From NCBI GenBank assembly GCA_947589175.1, contig CANPZR010000150.1, forward strand, positions 1 through 6,311: a DNA stretch of 6,311 nucleotides, in the 5' to 3' direction. Of the stretch, positions 1 to 5,033 are shown piece by piece. The translations under genes and the position numbers were made by a program. The notes below the pieces were generated by a model. The model ran no database searches. It was not told where the DNA came from and worked only from the letters and a program-made list of their open reading frames with translations. The DNA comes from an uncultured Lachnospiraceae bacterium (GTDB lineage: Bacteria; Bacillota; Clostridia; Lachnospirales; Lachnospiraceae). Numbering within the stretch: the stretch's first letter is position 1; every line of letters starts with the position of its first letter.

Positions 1-69
1 GAGGTAAACGGGGTAAAAACCCATTTCAGCGACCGGGAGGCCGTGGAAAAGGCGCTGGCGATGCTGTGA
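1..69 (+). CDS. C-terminal end of an unidentified protein (partial)
   Basis: An open frame enters at base 1 and ends with TGA at 67-69, giving 22 residues that finish with DREAVEKALAML. The composition (charged, Ala/Leu-rich helix) looks like a real protein tail. It is too short to name a family. No clear intrinsic terminator follows; only T-rich stretches without a good stem lie around 140-157. Confidence 0.5.
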   Translation, partial: EVNGVKTHFSDREAVEKALAML

Positions 70-193
70 GAGGATTAATCAAAACTGCCCGAACCGGTTG
101 GATGAGGTTCTGGTCTCTCTGGTCGTCAGGCCGAATCCCCTTTTTGATTTTTTGCAACTCTCAAACGATGTTCAAACAACAATTAAAAATGTA

Positions 194-222
194 TTGCTAT
201 CGTGCGCACGAGTTGGTATAAT
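194..222 (+). promoter_or_regulatory. Promoter of the first toxin-antitoxin locus
   Basis: A -35 box TTGCTA (194-199) and a perfect -10 box TATAAT (217-222) are separated by exactly 17 bp. Predicted transcription start is near 229, which leaves a leader of about 43 nt before the antitoxin start at 272. The position rules out the longer in-frame start at 98, which would lie upstream of the transcript. Confidence 0.75.
200..211. promoter_or_regulatory. Palindromic operator candidate in the promoter spacer
   Basis: TCGTGCGCACGA is a perfect 12-bp palindrome placed between the -35 and -10 boxes. RelB/DinJ antitoxins carry an N-terminal ribbon-helix-helix fold and, alone or with their toxin, repress their own promoters by binding palindromes. 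Its place makes it a good candidate for the autoregulatory site; binding itself is inferred. Confidence 0.6.
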
Positions 223-271
223 GGGGGCAGAAACGGGTAATCATACAGATTATGAAAGGATGTGTGATAAT

Positions 272-580
272 ATGGCAGCAAAAACTTCAAATTTGTACGC
301 AAGAATAGAACCGGAAGTTAAGGAGGAGGCAGAAAAGATTTTGGCAACGCTTGGTATTCCGGCTTCGAATGCAATCAATATGTTTTATAAGCAGATTATC
401 TTAAACCGCGGGATTCCCTTTGAGGTAAAAATTCCTCCTGCAAGACCAGTCAGTGTGGCAGAACTTTCTGAAACGGAACTGGACGCGGAACTGGAGAAAG
501 GATATGCGGATATGAAGGCGGGAAGGACAAAACCTGTGAAACAGGCATTCGCTGATATCCGCAAAGATTACGGGATATGA
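272..580 (+). CDS. relB: RelB/DinJ-family type II antitoxin
   Basis: A 102-aa protein. The N-terminal part (residues about 1-50) reads as a RelB/DinJ ribbon-helix-helix DNA-binding domain: a beta strand with SNLYARIEP, a helix with VKEEAEKILATLG, then the family hallmark of small residues followed by AINMFYKQII and the strand GIPFEVKIP. The acidic and basic tail (about 60-102) is where RelB-type antitoxins wrap around their toxin. The start at 272 is chosen over 98 and 260 because homology begins there, an AAAGGA element lies at 255-260, and a promoter at 194-222 excludes 98. Its stop overlaps the toxin start (ATGA at 577-580), the usual coupled arrangement. Because the toxin is broken, this is probably a solitary antitoxin, which could still repress its promoter or cross-neutralise a related toxin (inference). 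Confidence 0.88.
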   Translation: MAAKTSNLYARIEPEVKEEAEKILATLGIPASNAINMFYKQIILNRGIPFEVKIPPARPVSVAELSETELDAELEKGYADMKAGRTKPVKQAFADIRKDYGI

Positions 581-791
581 TGTATAGATTGGAAATGACC
601 GAACAGGCAGAAACAGACCTGCGGGAAATTTATGAATATATTGCGTCTGAGCTGCTTGCGCCGGAGAATGCTTCCGAACAGTTAGATCGGCTGGAAACAC
701 ATATCGAAGGACTTGTGGAGTGACGATAATCCGAGTCATGTATGCGGGCCGGGATGTGGATGTACAATTACGGGAGCATACAGTGCTGTAA
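577..791 (+). pseudogene. RelE/ParE-family toxin, broken by an internal deletion
   Basis: The first fragment (577-723, 48 aa) begins MMYRLEMTEQAETDLREIYEYI and continues through a helix ending HIEGLVE before a TGA at 721-723. This is the N-terminal helical half of a RelE/ParE-superfamily toxin. Immediately after, in another frame (720-791), the sequence VTIIRVMYAGRDVDVQLREHTVL is the typical last strand and tail of the same family, ending in TAA at 789-791. Intact members are about 100 aa; here the two parts total about 71 codons, so roughly 30-45 codons of the central beta sheet, including most of the active surface, are gone and the ends are out of frame. ATG codons at 577 and 580 are both possible and overlap the antitoxin stop. 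The product is very unlikely to be toxic. The intact family length is recalled, not measured here. Confidence 0.8.
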
Positions 792-841
792 ACAGAATAG
801 AGAATCTGACAATTCGTTTTCATCAATAGGCAACCAAAGTA

Positions 842-871
842 TTGACATAGTGGGTATAATAGGCATATAAT
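842..871 (+). promoter_or_regulatory. Promoter of the dinJ-yafQ locus
   Basis: A consensus -35 TTGACA (842-847) is followed after 18 bp by TATAAT (866-871). A second TATAAT lies at 855-860, only 7 bp from the -35, and has no -35 box of its own. The two TATAATA copies are 11 bp apart, one helical turn, and could act as antitoxin half-sites. Transcription would start near 878, giving a leader of about 15 nt. Confidence 0.7.
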
Positions 872-876
872 ATGGT

Positions 877-886
877 AAAAGGAGGT
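877..886 (+). promoter_or_regulatory. Ribosome binding site deciding the dinJ start
   Basis: AAAAGGAGGT places GGAGG (881-885) 7 nt before the ATG at 893. This favours 893 over the in-frame ATG at 872, which lies upstream of the site. Confidence 0.85.
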
Positions 887-892
887 GCTTTT

Positions 893-1165
893 ATGGCAGC
901 CGTAAGTACAAACATCAAAATCGACCCGACACTGAAACAAGAATCACAAGAACTTTTTGAAAGTTTCGGTCTTAGCCTGAGTTCTGCGATCAACATGTTT
1001 TTGCGTCAAGCTGTTCGTGAACAGGCTATTCCTTTTCGCATAGGAAAACCCATTCCGAATGCAGAAACTATTAGAGCTATTGAAAACGCAAGAAACGATA
1101 TTGGCATGAGTCGGGGGTTCACTTCCGTTTCTGAACTGATGGAGGATTTGGATGCTGACGATTAA
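893..1165 (+). CDS. dinJ: DinJ-like type II antitoxin (partner of YafQ)
   Basis: A 90-aa RelB/DinJ-family antitoxin. Residues about 1-50 show the ribbon-helix-helix layout: strand STNIKIDP, helix LKQESQELFESFGLSLSSA, then AINMFLRQAVRE and the strand AIPFRIGKP. The C-terminal part (about 60-90, acidic, ending LMEDLDADD) is the likely toxin-binding arm that occludes YafQ. The start at 893 is fixed by a strong GGAGG at 881-885. The gene overlaps yafQ by 14 bp, so the two are translationally coupled. It is clearly related to but well diverged from the antitoxin at 272-580 (shared INMF motif), so the two loci look like separate acquisitions rather than a recent tandem duplication. Autorepression through the promoter at 842-871 is expected from the family. 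Confidence 0.92.
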   Translation: MAAVSTNIKIDPTLKQESQELFESFGLSLSSAINMFLRQAVREQAIPFRIGKPIPNAETIRAIENARNDIGMSRGFTSVSELMEDLDADD

Positions 1166-1424
1166 ATATCAAACGACCTTCAAAAAGGACTACAAACGGA
1201 TTAAAAAGCGCGGGTATGACGTCCGTAAATTGGAGAAAGTTATCGAGTTACTTGCAACTGGACAAGAACTTCCTGCCGAGTATAAAGATCATGGTCTGGC
1301 AGGCAATTACAGAGAGTGCCGCGAGTGCCACATCACTCCAGACTGGCTGCTCATATACGAAATCAAAGAGTCGGAGCTTTTTCTATACTTGACGAGGACA
1401 GGTACGCATAGCGACCTTTTCTGA
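1152..1424 (+). CDS. yafQ: YafQ-family mRNA interferase toxin
   Basis: A 90-aa toxin of the RelE superfamily, YafQ branch. E. coli YafQ cuts mRNA on translating ribosomes using His50, His63, Asp67, Trp68, His87 and Phe91 (known for the family). Here the counterparts are visible as His47 (EYKDHGL), His60, Asp64 and Trp65 (HITPDW), His86 and Phe90 (RTGTHSDLF). The length matches the roughly 92-aa E. coli protein, so the gene appears complete and active. The N-terminal basic helix (FKKDYKRIKKRGYD) fits RNA/ribosome contact. The start ATG at 1152 lies inside the end of dinJ and is served by GGAGG at 1141-1145, 6 nt upstream. No clear terminator follows; the convergent permease gene ends 66 bp away. 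Confidence 0.93.
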   Translation: MLTIKYQTTFKKDYKRIKKRGYDVRKLEKVIELLATGQELPAEYKDHGLAGNYRECRECHITPDWLLIYEIKESELFLYLTRTGTHSDLF

Positions 1425-1490
1425 CAAAAAGATACCCGGACCGGCACACTCCCACCCGCATATACTTTCCGTATTATGCAGTCATGCGCG

Positions 1491-2330
1491 CTACTTCACC
1501 ATCTCAATTTTCCGCCGCTTCACCAGAAATACGGCGACGGCGGACAGGGCCAGCACCGCCACGGCCAGGCCGCCCGCCTGCCTGAGTGCCCCGCCCGGCG
1601 TGAGCCGGGACAGGTCGTTCCATGTCTGCGGCGACCAGGCCAGGAGCCTCCTCACGGCAGGAACCGGAAAATGATCCAGCAGGATCCAGAGCACGCTCCA
1701 GACAGACAGCGCGGCCGTTCCCAGCCTGCCGCGGCTCAGCCCGTTCAGCATATACTCGATCTCAGCATAGATGCACCCGGTCAGCAGGAACAGAAGGACA
1801 GCAAGTCCTACCGCCTGCCACGGCCCGTACATGCGGAGCACCTCATCAGAAATACCCGGACCGTTGTATCCCAGCTCATTTGCCCGGGACGACGCCGCGC
1901 TGCCCCAGACCTTCCCCCAGTCGCCAAACTGTATGTCCGGCAGCGCCGTCAGGACCGAGAACAGGAGCTGTTCCAGCATAAAGGCCGCCCCTGCCAGCCA
2001 CAGGGCCAGCACATGCCCCGTGCCGGCCCAGACGAGGCTCTTTCCCCGCTGCAGGAGAAACTTCTGTGCCCCGGCCTTCAGCGGAATGTCGCTGAAAAGC
2101 AGTATCAGAAGCAGAAAGGCCAGGTTTCCAAAAGTAGTATTGGTCAGGTAAAAGGGCAGCACCGCCGGAACAACCTTCAGATTATAAATTCCTGCAAAGT
2201 CCCGAATCGGGCGCATCATAAGGTCCATAAAGATAAATGCGACCACCGAAAGCATGGCGAACCGGGACGAGAAAATTATGAGGCGTGCATCATACAGGGC
2301 AGTCCTCCACGCGCTTCTCCACTTACTCAC
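1491..2330 (-). CDS. ABC-2-like six-helix membrane permease (second of pair)
   Basis: A 279-aa integral membrane protein. Hydrophobic segments lie at about residues 24-40, 62-81, 102-128, 161-180, 193-210 and 251-271, with a basic C-terminal end (KRRKIEMVK). After the second helix a loop reads DIPLKAGAQKFLLQRGKS, which resembles the cytoplasmic coupling stretch of ABC-2 exporter subunits (acidic, Gly, then Leu and Arg-Gly-Lys). A large loop between helices 3 and 4 (about 129-160) is probably outside the cell. A longer TTG start at 2345 is possible, but the perfect GGAGGTGATC covers 2343-2334, so the GTG at 2330 is the better start. It overlaps the upstream permease by 8 bp and is the last gene of the operon. 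No family name is certain; function, such as export or peptide resistance, is unknown. Confidence 0.8.
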   Translation of the reverse strand: MSKWRSAWRTALYDARLIIFSSRFAMLSVVAFIFMDLMMRPIRDFAGIYNLKVVPAVLPFYLTNTTFGNLAFLLLILLFSDIPLKAGAQKFLLQRGKSLVWAGTGHVLALWLAGAAFMLEQLLFSVLTALPDIQFGDWGKVWGSAASSRANELGYNGPGISDEVLRMYGPWQAVGLAVLLFLLTGCIYAEIEYMLNGLSRGRLGTAALSVWSVLWILLDHFPVPAVRRLLAWSPQTWNDLSRLTPGGALRQAGGLAVAVLALSAVAVFLVKRRKIEMVK

Positions 2331-3165
2331 TCTGATCACCTCCAAATATCCCGTTTTTCCTCAGACGCAGGCAGAACAGCAGCCAGACAATGAACGCAAG
2401 CGCTGTCAGGATGCCGACGATGAGCCCGATCATCCCCCAGTCGGACAGCCTGCCCAGACCCAGGTGCTCCGGAGATATATACACGTTAAGATTAAATACC
2501 AGATTGGGCTGGAGCCAGTCCGGTATCCACTCCTGCTCCGCCATGACATAATGCATAAGATACCATAGGACCAGCGGCACTGCCACTAACATCCGGCGCT
2601 TCGGAATGACCAGGGACACCGCCAGCACCAGCAGGTTCATGCAGACGATCCGCAGCCCCGCCCGTATGGCCAGAAATGCCATGGTCCCCGCCCTGTTCCC
2701 CGCAAGGAGCATGTCCGGCGCGCTCATTCCTGCCAAAGTCTTTTCATCCGGGAACGCCTGCATGTGGAACAGGCAGCCGAACAGCGCATAGAACAGCAGC
2801 AGGCTGAGGCTTCCCGCCAGAAAGGCCGAAATACAGGTCTGGGCGATGCGCATTCCGGCATACCGCCCTTTCCCCATGCGCTGAATGCGCATGTATACCG
2901 CCCCCTCTTCATAATCCTGCGCATAATTTGCAACGCCCAGAAAAGCAACCAGGCAGAGCCCCACGTTGGAGATCAGCTTGTCGGAATACGAAAAATAATA
3001 ATATGTGGCCACGGCGTAGTTCCCCTGAAAATCATCTATAAATATCGGGCTTGAAAATATATCCAGAAAAAAAGTAAGGGCATACAGCAGCGTTACCGCC
3101 ACGAACACTGCGGGGGACAGCCACCGGGATCCCTCCCAGGCCATCCGCTTCCTCATCAGTACCAT
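2323..3165 (-). CDS. ABC-2-like six-helix membrane permease (first of pair)
   Basis: A 280-aa membrane protein with hydrophobic segments at about residues 17-36, 64-81, 111-133, 160-187, 191-209 and 243-266. Between helices 2 and 3 the loop NYAQDYEEGAVYMRIQRMGK follows the ABC-2 permease pattern (acidic pair, Gly, Leu/Met-Arg-Ile, Arg-Gly-Lys, Arg-Tyr), where the ATPase normally contacts the permease. Helices 1 and 2 are separated by an aromatic-rich outside loop (TYYYFSYS). The start ATG at 3165 is chosen because GGAGG at 3177-3173 lies 7 nt upstream; ATG at 3195 lies upstream of that site and ATG at 3156 is 16 nt away. It overlaps the lipoprotein gene by 10 bp and the second permease by 8 bp. 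Probably the two permeases form a heterodimer; the ATPase must be encoded elsewhere, or the system is incomplete. Confidence 0.82.
   Translation of the reverse strand: MVLMRKRMAWEGSRWLSPAVFVAVTLLYALTFFLDIFSSPIFIDDFQGNYAVATYYYFSYSDKLISNVGLCLVAFLGVANYAQDYEEGAVYMRIQRMGKGRYAGMRIAQTCISAFLAGSLSLLLFYALFGCLFHMQAFPDEKTLAGMSAPDMLLAGNRAGTMAFLAIRAGLRIVCMNLLVLAVSLVIPKRRMLVAVPLVLWYLMHYVMAEQEWIPDWLQPNLVFNLNVYISPEHLGLGRLSDWGMIGLIVGILTALAFIVWLLFCLRLRKNGIFGGDQSE
2334..2343 (-). promoter_or_regulatory. Ribosome binding site deciding the GTG start at 2330
   Basis: Read on the - strand, GGAGGTGATC is a full match to the anti-Shine-Dalgarno complement. GGAGG (2343-2339) stands 8 nt before GTG at 2330-2328 and overlaps the alternative TTG at 2345, which therefore is not the likely start. 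Confidence 0.85.
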
Positions 3166-4442
3166 TCCCTCACCTCCGTTCCTTCCACCAGGCATTTCCC
3201 TGTGTATGCGTCATAGACGAACCGGCTCACCGGGGACACAGACTCAGTGCCGGACATGCCGTCCCGCACCAGCACTTCCCATACCGGGATGATAACCGGG
3301 CGCACCGTCCCGTCCGTATTGTCAAAATATCCTGTATAGACCAGCTGGACGTCCGTGACCACGGCTTCTTCCAGCAGCAGTTTCCGGCCGTAATAATCCT
3401 GTATTTCCCCGAGCACCCTGTCAGGCCCCACCACGGCGGACTTTTCCCGGCAAACGCTCCCCGGCTCCCTCATGTCAGACCATTCCATCGCAAGGATCCC
3501 GTCCCTGTCCACTGACGCCATCTGGACATGCTCCGACAAGGCGGAAAGCTCGCTGGAATTTGTCCCCCAGTAGCAGAGCCTGTCGGCCGTCTCATCGCTT
3601 TCAAGCTTATAATTCAATTCAAGATTGTAAAAAGGCAGCCCGTCTATGTCATACCAGAACAGGTAATAGCCATATTCATTCCTGTCCTCTTTCATGGACT
3701 GGATCAGGAATGGGTCAATTTTTTCCTCCAGGCTGTCCATATTTGAATGGCTGACCGGCACATACTTATACCTGTCGCTGACCTTCCTGCCGGACATCTT
3801 CTCCAGGAACTCCCGGATCTGTCCCGCCGTTTTTTCCGGATCCGGCAGAAAGTCCAGGCTTTCATCCTCATAATCCGGAACCTGGAACATGATGTATTCC
3901 GCCCGCTGTTTTATTTCCGAATCGACTGTTCCCGTCCGTTCCATATCCATAAAAGAAGTATTGAACGGAGACTCCAGGCCATATTTGGCGGACTGCCCGG
4001 ACCAACCGCCTGACAATGTATACTTCTTTCCGTTTTCCGCCTTGTAGGTTCCCCTTATATCAAATTCATCCAGCATAAACTTTTTTCCCGACAGGCGTCC
4101 CGGCTCCAGTCCGTCCAGCATCTTTCCGAACTCCCTGTAGGAATGCCCGAGCACGGTGGAATCCTCCCGGAACTTCTTCTCATCGCTGCTGTCCGGCTCT
4201 GAGACGACTTCCAGATTATAGGAAGCAAAGCCCTGTCCGTAAACAGATTTGGGCGTAATGTCCGCGTCCACTACGAGGTTCTCCTCAATCTGGAAGGAGG
4301 CGTGGCCGCTCTCCAGTTCTTCTTCCGTGAAGGACGTCCGGCCTTCCCCCGCAGTCTCCGCCCCGCCCCCGCAGGCGCACAGGAACAGGGAGACTGCGAC
4401 CAGGCACATCGACAAGAGCCTGCTTTTCCTTTTCTTCAACAT
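3156..4442 (-). CDS. Secreted lipoprotein of unknown function, first gene of the permease operon
   Basis: A 428-aa protein with a classic lipoprotein signal: basic start MLKKRKSR, hydrophobic core, and lipobox LCAC at residues 21-24, so Cys24 would be lipidated and the protein held on the outer face of the membrane. A Gly/Thr-rich linker follows, then a long soluble acidic domain rich in Tyr and Asp/Glu. The C-terminal part contains a strand pattern ending PVWEV (386-390) and YDAYTG (410-415), reminiscent of PepSY/YycH-type extracellular domains; I give this only as a resemblance. The start ATG at 4442 is chosen over 4496 because GGAGG (4454-4450) is 7 nt upstream and the signal peptide begins there. 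It overlaps the first permease gene by 10 bp. Likely an extracellular sensor or substrate-binding partner of the permease pair (inference). Confidence 0.85.
   Translation of the reverse strand: MLKKRKSRLLSMCLVAVSLFLCACGGGAETAGEGRTSFTEEELESGHASFQIEENLVVDADITPKSVYGQGFASYNLEVVSEPDSSDEKKFREDSTVLGHSYREFGKMLDGLEPGRLSGKKFMLDEFDIRGTYKAENGKKYTLSGGWSGQSAKYGLESPFNTSFMDMERTGTVDSEIKQRAEYIMFQVPDYEDESLDFLPDPEKTAGQIREFLEKMSGRKVSDRYKYVPVSHSNMDSLEEKIDPFLIQSMKEDRNEYGYYLFWYDIDGLPFYNLELNYKLESDETADRLCYWGTNSSELSALSEHVQMASVDRDGILAMEWSDMREPGSVCREKSAVVGPDRVLGEIQDYYGRKLLLEEAVVTDVQLVYTGYFDNTDGTVRPVIIPVWEVLVRDGMSGTESVSPVSRFVYDAYTGKCLVEGTEVREWY
3173..3177 (-). promoter_or_regulatory. Ribosome binding site deciding the first permease start
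   Basis: GGAGG read on the - strand is 7 nt before ATG at 3165-3163 and lies within the 3' end of the lipoprotein gene. It excludes the longer in-frame start at 3195. Confidence 0.8.
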
Positions 4443-4449
4443 ACTGACA

Positions 4450-4454
4450 CCTCC
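4450..4454 (-). promoter_or_regulatory. Ribosome binding site deciding the lipoprotein start
   Basis: GGAGG read on the - strand is 7 nt before ATG at 4442-4440. The longer reading frame from 4496 lacks such a site and would place 18 extra residues before the signal peptide. Confidence 0.8.
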
Positions 4455-4473
4455 ATTACCATTTATTTTTATT

Positions 4474-4482
4474 GTTATATCA
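4474..4482 (-). promoter_or_regulatory. Candidate extended -10 promoter of the lipoprotein-permease operon
   Basis: On the - strand TGATATAAC combines a TG extension with the -10-like TATAAC (4479-4474). A start near 4467 would give a leader of about 25 nt. No good -35 lies 17 bp upstream, so it depends on the extended -10. The TTGACA boxes within the repeat at 4570-4598 are too far away to pair with it. Confidence 0.4.
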
Positions 4483-4569
4483 CACGGATGTATCATATTT
4501 GCATCAAAAGCATGGATTTTCTATTAAATTTTTATTTTTTTATTTCCTGAAAAGGCGAGGAAAGAATCT

Positions 4570-4598
4570 AATGTCAACCTGCAAAATTAAATGTCAAC
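4570..4598. repeat. Short direct repeat AATGTCAAC, two copies 20 bp apart
   Basis: AATGTCAAC occurs at 4570-4578 and 4590-4598. On the - strand each copy reads GTTGACATT and so contains TTGACA, but no -10 box sits at the right distance from either. Tandem short repeats of this sort also occur at ends of some insertion sequences, notably the IS21 type; no transposase is present. Its meaning is open. Confidence 0.4.
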
Positions 4599-4633
4599 TT
4601 TTTTCGTTTAAACCGCATTATATCCATTATAAA

Positions 4634-4716
4634 GAAAACACTTGAAACTCCGCATAGAATATGGTATATTAAACGTGAAGAAGGGCACTTGCTACTTACA
4701 GGTGCCCCACGGGAAC
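4634..4716. repeat. Antisense-RNA promoter and 5' hairpin block, copy 1
   Basis: This block aligns with 5114-5197 over its whole length: TTGAA-type -35, TG-n-TATATT extended -10, AACGT, AAGAAGG, a 9-bp hairpin and a conserved GGAAC after it. Differences are scattered, and one stem pair changes from U-G here (4689/4701) to C-G in copy 2. This points to an old duplication with RNA structure retained. Confidence 0.75.
4642..4670 (+). promoter_or_regulatory. Promoter of the antisense RNA
   Basis: TTGAAA (4642-4647), a 17-bp spacer and TATATT (4665-4670) preceded by the TG extension at 4662-4663. This is a strong promoter by sequence, starting transcription near 4677. No protein gene lies downstream on this strand before the terminator at 4753-4788. 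Confidence 0.8.
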
Positions 4717-4788
4717 TACCGATAGACGGTTGACCCAGTTTTAGTTACTCAAGTAACCGCGTCCGAGCCGAGGGGCGGTTACTTTTTT
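4677..4788 (+). ncRNA. Candidate type I antitoxin RNA, antisense to the toxin mRNA 3' end
   Basis: A transcript of about 112 nt is bounded by a good promoter (4642-4670) and an intrinsic terminator (4753-4788). It has a 5' hairpin with a 9-bp stem, 4683-4691 with 4699-4707, and a 7-nt loop. It carries no reading frame with a ribosome site. It converges on the small toxin gene whose stop codon (4779-4781) lies inside the terminator stem, so any toxin mRNA reading through this region pairs with the whole RNA. The layout matches RatA/TxpA-type systems, where the antisense RNA overlaps the toxin mRNA 3' end and triggers its cleavage (known for those systems; inferred here). Exact ends are predictions. 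Confidence 0.72.
4753..4788 (+). terminator. Intrinsic terminator of the antisense RNA
   Basis: GTAACCGC (4753-4760) pairs perfectly with GCGGTTAC (4775-4782), a 14-nt loop lies between, and six T residues (4783-4788) follow. The stem can gain two A-T pairs from 4751-4752. The toxin TAA stop, read on the other strand, is within the second arm. Confidence 0.85.
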
Positions 4789-4868
4789 GCATTTATCAAC
4801 GCAATTACCAAAGTGACGACAATCCCTAGGATCATCAACACTATAGAGAGCATTTCAAAATCGCTCAT
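4779..4868 (-). CDS. 29-aa hydrophobic type I toxin (putative holin-like/TxpA-type peptide)
   Basis: ATG at 4868 to TAA at 4781-4779 encodes 29 residues: MSDFEML, a membrane helix at about residues 7-26 (LSIVLMILGIVVTLVIALI) and a basic end NAKK. The short polar start with an acidic residue, one helix and a Lys tail are the hallmarks of small Firmicute membrane toxins such as TxpA, BsrG and the putative holin-like group, which insert into the membrane and disturb its potential or wall synthesis. A very strong AAAGGAGG lies at 4884-4877, 8 nt before ATG. Its promoter is at 5005-5033 and the leader is about 130 nt and structured. The antisense RNA at 4677-4788 overlaps its 3' end. Family placement rests on pattern, not on a search; a small regulatory membrane peptide is the alternative. 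Confidence 0.78.
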   Translation of the reverse strand: MSDFEMLSIVLMILGIVVTLVIALINAKK

Positions 4869-4999
4869 AAGCTCGCCCTCCTTTCCAAGATTTCCGCACA
4901 TAGCAGATTTCTATGTATCCAAGATACTTCCGTGATACATTGATCGGAGGGTCCATTCCCTCCGCAGAGGGCCAACCGCCTACCATCCTGGTAGTCTCA
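4869..4999 (-). promoter_or_regulatory. Structured 5' leader of the toxin mRNA
   Basis: Read in the mRNA direction there are hairpins CTACCA/TGGTAG (4994-4989 with 4985-4980), CCCTC/GAGGG (4971-4967 with 4962-4958), the competing GGAGGG/CCCTCC (4963-4958 with 4951-4946), GATACAT/ATGTATC-type stems (4940-4934 with 4919-4913) and ACATAG/CTATGT (4916-4911 with 4903-4898). CCCTCC at 4951-4946 can also pair with the Shine-Dalgarno GGAGGG at 4881-4876. Long leaders that hide the ribosome site are typical for type I toxins; actual folding is inferred. Confidence 0.55.
4877..4884 (-). promoter_or_regulatory. Ribosome binding site of the 29-aa toxin
   Basis: AAAGGAGG on the - strand is followed by 8 nt before ATG at 4868. 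Such a strong site before so short a frame supports the peptide being translated. Confidence 0.8.
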
Positions 5000-5004
5000 A
5001 TGAA

Positions 5005-5033
5005 ATACTACCACACTTCGACAGGAATTTCAA
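5005..5033 (-). promoter_or_regulatory. Promoter of the toxin mRNA
   Basis: On the - strand TTGAAA (5033-5028) and TAGTAT (5010-5005) are separated by 17 bp, with a TG extension one base before the -10. Transcription would start near 4998, about 130 nt before the toxin ATG. Confidence 0.72.

Noticed and set aside
98..271. N-terminal extension of the first antitoxin from ATG at 98
   Set aside because: The promoter (194-222) lies inside it, the extra residues do not look like the family, and a shorter start with a nearby AAAGGA fits the RelB/DinJ beginning.
842..860. Promoter made of TTGACA (842) and the nearer TATAAT (855)
   Set aside because: The spacer is only 7 bp; the TATAAT at 866 gives a workable 18 bp.
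401..940. 179-aa frame on the - strand
   Set aside because: It runs opposite the antitoxin and broken toxin, is Cys/Tyr/Phe-rich without domain pattern, and has no ribosome site.
1425..1490. Intrinsic terminator between yafQ and the convergent permease
   Set aside because: There is an A run at 1426-1430 and a short CCGG palindrome nearby, but no stem of useful length ends at a T run on either strand.
1476..2393. 305-aa frame on the + strand
   Set aside because: Gln/Arg/Pro-rich composition is typical of the complement of a GC-rich membrane-protein gene; the - strand frame has six hydrophobic helices, a strong ribosome site and operon overlap.
2254..3054. Several 60-104 aa frames on the + strand across the permease genes
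   Set aside because: All lie opposite the permease, lack ribosome sites and show no protein-like features.
3528..4550. + strand frames opposite the lipoprotein gene
   Set aside because: No ribosome sites, and the opposite strand encodes a clear lipoprotein signal and a long continuous frame.
4677..4788. Reading the + strand RNA as a riboswitch or attenuator leader
   Set aside because: No + strand gene follows the terminator; the next thing overlapped is the antisense toxin frame, so an antisense RNA is the simpler reading.
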